This document shows, in pieces, positions 1-7,032 of a stretch of DNA of 18,461 nucleotides. The notes below the pieces were generated by a model. The model searched no databases. It was given only the letters and a program-made list of their open reading frames with translations, and was not told the origin of the DNA. This DNA is from an uncultured Mollicutes bacterium (GTDB taxonomy: Bacteria; Bacillota_I; Bacilli_A; RFN20; CAG-826), in the NCBI GenBank assembly GCA_900549975.1, contig URQK01000026.1:1-18461 (forward strand), in the 5' to 3' direction. Positions within the stretch are counted from its first letter, which is position 1. Every line of letters starts with the position of its first letter. The position numbers were made by a program, and so were the translations under genes.

Positions 1-174
1 GACCATTATTTTTCATTATGTAATCGTTGCTATTTAGTTAATTTATATTATGTTACTAAAATAGAAGAAGGCGCAGCTTATATAGGTGATGTAGTATTAA
101 ATATATCACGCGCTAAAAAGAAACAATTTGTTAATGATTTAAATAATTATTTATCACTAGGTGGTGGTGTTTAA
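1..174 (+). CDS. LytTR-family response regulator, C-terminal end (partial)
   Basis: Reading from base 1 in frame gives 57 residues ending in TAA; the start lies left of the window. The visible part is the end of a LytTR DNA-binding domain: a CNRCYLVNLYYV stretch matching the family's C-H-R-S-Y-L-V-N-L signature, then NISRAKKKQF and an NYL ending, as in AgrA/ComE/VirR-type regulators. Such proteins bind direct repeats about two helical turns apart. The kinase gene starts two bases after this stop, so the two form a classic LytTR/HPK10 pair, and this regulator is the obvious candidate to bind the repeat at 1530-1563. The receiver domain cannot be seen. Confidence 0.85.
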   Translation, partial: DHYFSLCNRCYLVNLYYVTKIEEGAAYIGDVVLNISRAKKKQFVNDLNNYLSLGGGV

Positions 175-175
175 T

Positions 176-1528
176 ATGGAATTATCTCAATTAGCCCTCT
201 ATAAAATGGTTTTTGCTATTGAAATTATTGTGGCAATGCTAATGTTTTCATATAGATTAAAGAAGCGTAATCATTTTGTTGTTAGATTACTATTTTCTAT
301 TATTGTAATTTTAGTTATTTCTTTTTTCTTCCCATTATTTAAAAACATATCTTATACTTGGTGGTATACATCTTTAATGTTTTTAATATTATTTTTTATA
401 TGTGTAGGAATGTTATTTTTTATTTATGACGCTTCATGGCAAAGAATATTTTTTATAGCGATTTCTTCTTATACTTTACAAACTCTTGCTCATAATGTTT
501 TTGCTTTCATCTGTCATATTTCTGGATTGTATACTTCAAATTCAGTGGGTATATATGGTGAAACACTAGTGGATTTTTATAATAATGCCATTAATTTTAT
601 TTTATTTGCTTCGGTTTATTTAACGTGTTATTCTTTTATTTACGCTTTTGGCTATCATTTTTTACGTAAGAAAATGTATGCTACGGATATCAAATTTAGT
701 ATTATTGTGATATTTGCTATGTCGGGTTTGATTTTATTTTCCGACATTTTGTTAAATGCAATATTTGTTTATTCTAATGGTGATTATAATCGTATTCATT
801 CAATAGTTGTATCTTTATGTAATGTGATTTTATGTATTATGATTTTTTGTATTCAAACTTCATTTATTGATATTAGACATTTAAGAAAAGAATTACTAAT
901 TACGCAACAATTACTTCATAAAGCTGATGAACAATACACTATTACGAAACAAAATATTGATTTGATTAATATTAAATGTCATGATTTAAGACATCAAATT
1001 CGCGAATTTGGTTCAAAAGAAAATGTTGATAAGAACACATTAAATGAATTAGAAAATATTGTATCTATTTATGATTCAACATTAAAAACAGGTAATGAAG
1101 CACTTGATTTAATTTTAACGGAAAAAAGTTTACTTTGTACCAAGAATCATATTCAAATGAAATATTTTGGCGATTGCTCTAGTTTAAACTTTATTGATAA
1201 ATCAGATTTATTTTCTTTATTTGGAAATGCTATTGATAACGCAATTGAAGCAGTTAATAAAACGGATAACAAAGATTTAAGAACAATTAATCTAATTGTT
1301 CGTCCTATTCATAGTTTAGTTTCCATTCGTGTGGAAAACTATTTTAGTGGAGAAATTAAACTTGATAATGCGGGATTACCGATAACTACGAAAAAAGACA
1401 AAGATTATCATGGCTATGGTATAAAATCAATTATGTACATTGCTAAAAAATATAATGGCGATGTGAGAATAAATGTTGATAATGATAACCATATCTTTTC
1501 TTTATCGATATTACTTCCTTTAAGCTAA
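176..1528 (+). CDS. AgrC-like GHKL sensor histidine kinase (HPK10 type)
   Basis: A 450-residue membrane sensor kinase. The first ~230 residues form about six hydrophobic segments, typical of peptide- or membrane-sensing AgrC/ComD/VirS kinases. A helical linker (235-265) leads to the phosphoacceptor motif KCHDLRHQI with candidate His269. An HPK10-type ATPase domain follows: N box FGNAIDNAIEAV (Asn351, Asn355) and glycine motif HGYGIKS (412-418). It should autophosphorylate in response to an extracellular cue and pass phosphate to the LytTR regulator just upstream. I chose ATG at 176 rather than the in-frame GTG at 161 because AGGTGG at 159-164 is correctly spaced for it and 161 would overlap the upstream gene. 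No agrB/agrD-like genes are visible, so the ligand is unknown. Confidence 0.9.
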   Translation: MELSQLALYKMVFAIEIIVAMLMFSYRLKKRNHFVVRLLFSIIVILVISFFFPLFKNISYTWWYTSLMFLILFFICVGMLFFIYDASWQRIFFIAISSYTLQTLAHNVFAFICHISGLYTSNSVGIYGETLVDFYNNAINFILFASVYLTCYSFIYAFGYHFLRKKMYATDIKFSIIVIFAMSGLILFSDILLNAIFVYSNGDYNRIHSIVVSLCNVILCIMIFCIQTSFIDIRHLRKELLITQQLLHKADEQYTITKQNIDLINIKCHDLRHQIREFGSKENVDKNTLNELENIVSIYDSTLKTGNEALDLILTEKSLLCTKNHIQMKYFGDCSSLNFIDKSDLFSLFGNAIDNAIEAVNKTDNKDLRTINLIVRPIHSLVSIRVENYFSGEIKLDNAGLPITTKKDKDYHGYGIKSIMYIAKKYNGDVRINVDNDNHIFSLSILLPLS

Positions 1529-1529
1529 C

Positions 1530-1563
1530 TACTGAATACGGCAATCAAATTACGGAATACGGC
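1530..1563 (+). promoter_or_regulatory. 13-base direct repeat, probable LytTR operator
   Basis: TACTGAATACGGC (1530-1542) and TACGGAATACGGC (1551-1563) differ at one base and repeat with a 21-base period, which puts both copies on the same DNA face two turns apart. LytTR regulators bind direct repeats with this geometry, and the reverse complement begins GCCGTATTC, loosely like the CCGTT-type half-sites known for the family. The site begins two bases after the kinase stop and ends about 30 bases before a -10 element. Binding by the adjacent regulator is inferred. Confidence 0.6.
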
Positions 1564-1569
1564 TATAAA

Positions 1570-1598
1570 CCTCTAATGTAAGCGTTTTAATATATAAT
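1570..1598 (+). promoter_or_regulatory. Candidate activator-dependent promoter of the surface-glycan operon
   Basis: A perfect TATAAT lies at 1593-1598, but the base positions 17 upstream (1570-1575, CCTCTA) do not resemble TTGACA. A good -10 with no -35 immediately downstream of a tandem operator is the usual architecture of an activated promoter. Transcription would start near 1604, giving a leader of about 24 bases with AAGGAGGT ahead of the small ORF. In such AT-rich DNA a TATAAT alone is weak evidence. Confidence 0.45.
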
Positions 1599-1627
1599 TA
1601 AACTGCTAAAAGGAGGTTTCTTTTATT

Positions 1628-1765
1628 ATGGAAACAAAGAAAAAGTACATAACTCCAAATTGTTTGGAAGTCGATGTTGTTTTAGAAGATATTACATGTG
1701 CCTCAGGAGATTTTGATGTTAAAGATAATAACGATCTCTTAGATGATGGTTATGTAGAACTATAA
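1628..1765 (+). CDS. Small acidic protein (45 aa) leading the operon, function unknown
   Basis: A 45-residue ORF with an excellent ribosome binding site (AAGGAGGT at 1610-1617) and TAA at 1763-1765. It starts METKKKYITPNCLEV and ends in a very acidic tail: I count 12 Asp/Glu against 4 Lys. There are two cysteines (12 and 24), no signal peptide, no membrane segment and no Gly-Gly leader site. The Y-x-x-P start followed by a hydrophobic-acidic middle and a [TS]-C/S-A-S-G-D element resembles, from memory, small uncharacterised proteins common in gut Firmicutes next to surface-protein genes. It is the first gene after the LytTR-type operator and lies 14 bases ahead of the secreted protein gene, whose ribosome binding site overlaps its stop. 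It might be a precursor peptide, a chaperone-like partner or a regulator; nothing visible decides. It is not a convincing AgrD. Confidence 0.75.
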   Translation: METKKKYITPNCLEVDVVLEDITCASGDFDVKDNNDLLDDGYVEL

Positions 1766-1779
1766 GGAGGTAAGCTTAT

Positions 1780-3849
1780 ATGAAAAAGAATGTAATTTTA
1801 GTATTTGTTTTACCATTATTAATGTCAATGATGATGGGAGAATCTAACAAAGATATTAATAAAAATAGTTTTGATTCTCTTACTTGCAAGGCAGAAGACT
1901 ATCAAAGTAATGAAAAAACATTCTTAAAAAATCTTAAAATAGGGGATGTAGATAACTATAAATATTCTAAAGTTTATACTCAACTTGGTTATGATGGTTC
2001 AAATTATTTTTTAAGATTTGCGATGGCTGTGTCTGGAAATATTAATAGCATTTCTTATTCGTTAGATGTTAATAATGAAAACTACAAATTAGGAAATAAA
2101 AATGTGTCAACGTTATATCGTTCGATAAGTGCGAATGGAAAGAATTATTATTATTCAGAAAATTTAAATTCTATTACAGAAGATAAAAATGAAGCATCAA
2201 GTGATTATTTATGGTCTTGTTACACCATCAAATTTAAAGATGAACATCATCTATATTCATCTTTATCACTTACTCCATCAATTAATGGAGAAATACTAGA
2301 TAATAAAGCCATCAGTTTACAAGATGAAATAAATGGCGGCTATACTTATTCTTTTGGAAATCTAGACTTAGCTAATGTAGGCTTAGAAAGTGACAATTAT
2401 TCTTATAATCAAACTATGAATATTGTCAGCTCATTAGATAACACGAATACAAATTATGAATCAGTTTATGCGCATAATTTTATATTAAGTGATAGTGAAG
2501 GATATTTAAACGCTAATCCATTTAATGAAAGAAAAAATGCGACTGAATTTAATGCCAAAAATGCCGGGGGACAAAATCTTCCCAAGGCAGTCGCTAAATC
2601 TATAGGCAGCAATTATTTACATTACTTATATAATGGTGCAGGTGCAACATCCACATTTACTAGCGATGCTACTTTTGCTGGTAAATTAGTTATTCGTGCA
2701 GCGACTGGTTATTTAACAAATAACTCTAATGGCTTTACTACTGGAGATATGCAATTTAATAAAGTATTTGATGTATTAGTTAACGGATATAAAGTAGAAG
2801 TTAAGGATGATGTTATATTACCAGGCAAAGCAGGCAATTATGGTGATGCAATGGGAAACTTTGTTAACATACCATTAGATGCTTTCTTTATTAAAGGTAA
2901 TAATAAAATTGAAATTATTTCTAAAAAGCCTTTAAAAGAAGATGGCACCCTTCTTTATAAAGATCCAGGCGATAACGGAACACAATCAAGTCCTTCTTTA
3001 GATAGTGTGGAAGTTTATAAATATAAAGTTTGTGCAAATGATGTTGAAACTAAATTGGTCGCACAAAAATGTTTAGAAAATGGTAGTGAAACACTTATTT
3101 TTAATGATTATGGCAAAGTAATGAGCAAAGTGTTACCAATGTATGGAAGTCACATTATTACTGGAACAAAAGTAAGTGAAAGTTCAGGCTCATTAGAGTT
3201 AAGCAATGTACATTGTGAAAGATGTAATGAAGTATTAAACAAACATATAACTACATCTAACTATATTGATATTACTAGTGATAATTTAGGTGGAACAAAT
3301 GGCACTTATAATGGAAAAGACATTCGACCAGTAACAATGGTTGATAATACTGTTTCTAGTCCTAATGTCAAAGCACTTGCTAATACCGCTCTTAACGGGA
3401 ACCTAGCTAGACAATTCTATGGCGGAACATATGCAGAAGTTAAAGTAAATGTTGAAACTTCTTTTGTAGGAAGTGTTGTTATTAAAGCCGCAAGCGGATA
3501 TAACTATCTTGTAGAAGATAATTTTGCAACTTGGGGTACTGATGATATGCAATTTAATCAAGTGTTTGCTTTAACAGTTAATAACAATGCGATTAGTATT
3601 GATGATGGAGCAACATTAAAAGGTAATGATAATGATGGCAAAGGATTCACTAATAAAAGTAGCGGAGAAGGCTATGCCTTAGCAATGGGCAACTGGATGT
3701 ACATTATTATTGATAATGTTTCATTTATAAGTGGAGAAAACGTTATTAGATTAACTTCATTAAGACATAGTTATAAAGATAAAGGCGGAGATATGTCTAC
3801 TGCAGCTTTAGATACTATTGGTATTTTTAATGAAACGTTTACAAAATAG
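1780..3849 (+). CDS. Secreted protein with two CBM6/35-like beta-sandwich modules
   Basis: A 689-residue exported protein. Residues 1-20 form a signal peptide (MKKN then a Val/Leu/Met core) with no lipobox; there is no C-terminal anchor or sorting motif, so it may be released or held by binding. Residues ~45-240 are an unrecognised, probably beta-rich region. Two related modules follow at ~253-414 and ~525-686. Both carry a sequence of elements: a Gly/Tyr strand, LVIRAATGY or VVIKAASGY, [GD]DMQFN[KQ]VF then VN, AMGN, a strand ending in a G-x-N turn, and a closing LD[ST][VI]. That order fits galactose-binding-like carbohydrate modules of the CBM6/35 type; a CxxC pair (479, 482) precedes the second. 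The ATG is set by AAGGAGGT at 1765-1772. It probably tethers the GH3 system to a glycan; the ligand is unknown. Confidence 0.8.
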   Translation: MKKNVILVFVLPLLMSMMMGESNKDINKNSFDSLTCKAEDYQSNEKTFLKNLKIGDVDNYKYSKVYTQLGYDGSNYFLRFAMAVSGNINSISYSLDVNNENYKLGNKNVSTLYRSISANGKNYYYSENLNSITEDKNEASSDYLWSCYTIKFKDEHHLYSSLSLTPSINGEILDNKAISLQDEINGGYTYSFGNLDLANVGLESDNYSYNQTMNIVSSLDNTNTNYESVYAHNFILSDSEGYLNANPFNERKNATEFNAKNAGGQNLPKAVAKSIGSNYLHYLYNGAGATSTFTSDATFAGKLVIRAATGYLTNNSNGFTTGDMQFNKVFDVLVNGYKVEVKDDVILPGKAGNYGDAMGNFVNIPLDAFFIKGNNKIEIISKKPLKEDGTLLYKDPGDNGTQSSPSLDSVEVYKYKVCANDVETKLVAQKCLENGSETLIFNDYGKVMSKVLPMYGSHIITGTKVSESSGSLELSNVHCERCNEVLNKHITTSNYIDITSDNLGGTNGTYNGKDIRPVTMVDNTVSSPNVKALANTALNGNLARQFYGGTYAEVKVNVETSFVGSVVIKAASGYNYLVEDNFATWGTDDMQFNQVFALTVNNNAISIDDGATLKGNDNDGKGFTNKSSGEGYALAMGNWMYIIIDNVSFISGENVIRLTSLRHSYKDKGGDMSTAALDTIGIFNETFTK

Positions 3850-3858
3850 GAGTAGTTT

Positions 3859-6800
3859 ATGAAATTAAAAACAAAGAAAAAAATATGTGTGGGCATTGAT
3901 GTATTTGTCGCCTTGCTTTTAGTGGGCGCAAATACAACATGCGGGGTTTTAAATGAGTTAATTACAGGATATTTATGCGGATCAAAAGTAGATTATTCTA
4001 GTGATGAAACTCAAGAAGCTTTACAAGTATCCGATGCTTTGTGTCGAGAAATAACGGAAGAAGGTATTGTATTATTACAAAATAAAGACGACCTATTACC
4101 TTTATCTAAATCCGAATTAGCTACCGTTAATGTATTTGGTTGGGGCGCTACTGATGCTGGTTGGGTTATTGGCGGAAGTGGTTCAGCAGCTGGCAATAAT
4201 GGCGCAATTCAAAGAAATGCTACTTTCTTTTTATCAGCACTAGAGTCAGCGGGTATGGAATACAACAAAGAAATAATTGATATGTATACTAAATTCTCTA
4301 CTAAAGGATATGGAAAATCACTTAACTTATCTTCTAGTGAATTCTTTACTATTCGTGAACCAGATATGAGTTATTATTCAAGTGAAATGATTAATAATGC
4401 TAAAGACTTTTCTGATGTTGCTTTAGTGGTATTCTCTCGTCAAGGTGGAGAAGGACAAGATGTTCCAACAGTTCAATACAAATCAAAAGATAGTAAAAGT
4501 TTATTTAATCCGGTGCGTGATGATTCAAGAACTTACTTAGAAATAACTAAAGAAGAAGATGAATTACTCAATATGGTGACAACTAATTTTGATAAAGTTA
4601 TTGTCATTGTTAACTGCGCTAACGCGATGAAATTAGACTTTTTAGATCGTTATGAAAATATTGATGCTTGTTTATATATGGCTGGTACTGGTCAATCTGG
4701 TACTCATGCTATTCCTCGCGTTTTAAGAGGAAAGGTTACTCCAAGTGGAAAATTAACTAATACATCACCATATGATTTTGCCTTAGATCCAACATACGCT
4801 AATTATACTGGCAGCAATAAAAGTATTACCTATGCTGAAAATATCTATTTAGGATATAAATGGTTTGAAACTGCCGATAAAGAAAACTATTTTAAAGACT
4901 TATCAGTTACTTATGACGTTTTAGAAGGAAATGGTAAGACACATCAAGAAACTAAAAAAGGCTACGATGCTGCGGTTAAATTTCCTTTTGGCTTTGGTTT
5001 ATCTTACACGGAATTTGAATGGGAAATTGAATCTTTTACTTCAACAAGTGAATATATAACTAAAGATACGGAATTTACTTATGAAGTAATAGTTACCAAT
5101 GTTGGTAATCGTAAAGGTAAAGACGTTGTGGAATTATATGTCACGCCGCCATATACCAAAGGCGGAATTGAAAAATCTGAAGTAAACTTAGTTGATTTTG
5201 CCAAAACTAGTTTATTAAGACCAGGCGACAGTGAAACTTTAACATTATCATTTAAACCATACGATTTTGCATCTTATGATTGTTATGATATGAATAAAAA
5301 CGGTTTTAAAGGCTACGAAGTAGAAAAAGGTGAATATGTTGTTACTTTTAGAAGCGATGCGCATACTATTAAAGAAATTCCTAATTCGACTTTAAAATAT
5401 ATCGCTAATGAGACAATTCAATTTGAAAATGATCCAGTTAGTGGCACAAAAGTAGAAAATTTATTTACTGGTGAAAATGCATATGCTGGTTGTGCTATTG
5501 ATGGAAGTGACTTTGATGGAGAAAAACCCACATATTTAACACGTGCGGATTTTGTTAATACTTTTCCCAAAGTAACAGCTAAAAATGTTAGTAGTGGGGC
5601 AAAAGTTAGCGCTGCTAGTAACTATGTAGCGCAAGTTGAAGAAGTTACAACTATGCCTAAAACCGGCGATGGAAAAGCTGGCAAATATTTATTGTATACT
5701 CATGCAGACGGCAGCGCTGCAAGTGAAGAAGAACTAAAAATGAATAAAAATATCGTAGTTAATAAAGAATTAGTTATGGAATTAGGTAAAGACTACGATA
5801 ACGCTAAATGGGATGAATTATTAAATCAATTGAGCGTTTCAGAAATGGAAAACATGATTCAATTAGGTGGATATCGTACATATCATGCCACATCTGTTGG
5901 TAAAAAATACATGATTGATAATGATGGATCAAATGGCTTAAATCGTTCGATTCAAGAAAATAATACTAGTGATCCTGCTCATGATATTGACCGTAGTGGA
6001 TGGACTTATTTCCCATCTGATACGACAAGAGGTTGTACATGGAATAGTATAATCGAATATTCATTTGGTTTAGCACTTGCTGCGGAAGCAAAAAATACTG
6101 GTGTTGATGGTTGGTATGCTCCAACTTGTAATATGCCAAGAAACCCATTTGCAGGAAGAAATAGTGAATATATTTCTGAAGATCCATTATTCTCTGGCAA
6201 ATCAGTTGCGGAAGTAACAAAAGGTTGTATTGCTAATGGCGTTTATCCATATGTAAAACATTTTGCTGTTAATGATTCCGAAGCAGGAAGAAGTGAAAAA
6301 TACACTTGGTTAACTGAACAATCATTACGTGAAATATATTTAAAACCATTTGAATATGCTGTTAAAGTAGGAAAAGCAACTGGCATTATGACTTCGTTTA
6401 ATCGTGTTGGTGCAGTTTGGGCTGGTGGAAACTATGCTTTAACTACTCAAATTCTTCGTAATGAATGGGGATTTAGAGGTGCGACTGTTACAGATTATTA
6501 TGCTGGAAGTGGCTATATGAAAATGAAACAAGGCGTTTATGCTGGACAAGATATATTCTTAACTGGGATGGGAATAAAAGGAGAATATTTTGGCGAAAAT
6601 AGTTCTAACCCAACATTTATTTTTCAAGCACGAAAAGCGTGTAAAAATATTATGTTTAGTTTCTGTAATACTTATTATCAATCCGCCACTCATGATAGTT
6701 CTAATGATATTATTAAAACTAATATTGATAAGATTTCCGTTGTGGAAGCTGTATTCCCATGGTGGATTCCACTTTTAGTAGGTATTGATTTAGTAGTTGT

Positions 6801-7032
6801 GGGTGGCTTAGGTGTTTGGACTTTCTTCTTAATGAAAAAGAGACAATTAGTGGAAGAAGAAATTGTAGAAGAAAGTCGCGAAAAGAAAAAATTTATTTCT
6901 AAAAAGAAATTAAGAGAAGAAATAGATAATTTACTTCAAACTAATCAAGAATTAGAATTACAAATAAAATTATTGCAAGATAAATTAACTAAGTATGAAA
7001 GTAAATCTTCTAAATCTAAGGGGGAAAAATAA
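3859..7032 (+). CDS. Membrane-anchored, domain-swapped GH3 glycoside hydrolase
   Basis: A 1057-residue beta-glycosidase of family GH3 with the domain order reversed. Residues ~60-380 are the alpha/beta-sandwich domain, normally C-terminal, with GGEGQD (196-201; Glu198 the likely acid/base) and PFGFGLSYTEF (376-386). A fibronectin III-like domain (~387-506) and a linker of ~130 residues follow, and then the TIM-barrel-type catalytic domain (~650-935), normally N-terminal, with DNDG (687-690), GRNSEYISEDP (766-776), KHF (800-802) and GFRGATVTDYY, giving nucleophile Asp879. Swapped GH3 enzymes are known, for example in Butyrivibrio and Ruminococcus. Basic residues plus a hydrophobic segment (9-28) at the start and a second segment (966-991) followed by MKKR imply both ends are cytoplasmic and the enzyme lies outside. 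The tail (~1015-1048) is a leucine-rich coiled coil. AGGAG overlapping the upstream stop sets the start. Substrate cannot be read from sequence. Confidence 0.9.
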   Translation: MKLKTKKKICVGIDVFVALLLVGANTTCGVLNELITGYLCGSKVDYSSDETQEALQVSDALCREITEEGIVLLQNKDDLLPLSKSELATVNVFGWGATDAGWVIGGSGSAAGNNGAIQRNATFFLSALESAGMEYNKEIIDMYTKFSTKGYGKSLNLSSSEFFTIREPDMSYYSSEMINNAKDFSDVALVVFSRQGGEGQDVPTVQYKSKDSKSLFNPVRDDSRTYLEITKEEDELLNMVTTNFDKVIVIVNCANAMKLDFLDRYENIDACLYMAGTGQSGTHAIPRVLRGKVTPSGKLTNTSPYDFALDPTYANYTGSNKSITYAENIYLGYKWFETADKENYFKDLSVTYDVLEGNGKTHQETKKGYDAAVKFPFGFGLSYTEFEWEIESFTSTSEYITKDTEFTYEVIVTNVGNRKGKDVVELYVTPPYTKGGIEKSEVNLVDFAKTSLLRPGDSETLTLSFKPYDFASYDCYDMNKNGFKGYEVEKGEYVVTFRSDAHTIKEIPNSTLKYIANETIQFENDPVSGTKVENLFTGENAYAGCAIDGSDFDGEKPTYLTRADFVNTFPKVTAKNVSSGAKVSAASNYVAQVEEVTTMPKTGDGKAGKYLLYTHADGSAASEEELKMNKNIVVNKELVMELGKDYDNAKWDELLNQLSVSEMENMIQLGGYRTYHATSVGKKYMIDNDGSNGLNRSIQENNTSDPAHDIDRSGWTYFPSDTTRGCTWNSIIEYSFGLALAAEAKNTGVDGWYAPTCNMPRNPFAGRNSEYISEDPLFSGKSVAEVTKGCIANGVYPYVKHFAVNDSEAGRSEKYTWLTEQSLREIYLKPFEYAVKVGKATGIMTSFNRVGAVWAGGNYALTTQILRNEWGFRGATVTDYYAGSGYMKMKQGVYAGQDIFLTGMGIKGEYFGENSSNPTFIFQARKACKNIMFSFCNTYYQSATHDSSNDIIKTNIDKISVVEAVFPWWIPLLVGIDLVVVGGLGVWTFFLMKKRQLVEEEIVEESREKKKFISKKKLREEIDNLLQTNQELELQIKLLQDKLTKYESKSSKSKGEK

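Noticed and set aside
1628..1765. The small ORF as an AgrD-type autoinducer precursor for the adjacent kinase.
   Set aside because: It has a Cys and an acidic tail, but no amphipathic hydrophobic leader, and no AgrB-like protease is visible. The N-terminal pattern fits another small-protein class better.
5966..6220. Minus-strand open frames inside the GH3 barrel domain.
   Set aside because: They are antisense to conserved GH3 motifs, with low-complexity composition and no start signal.
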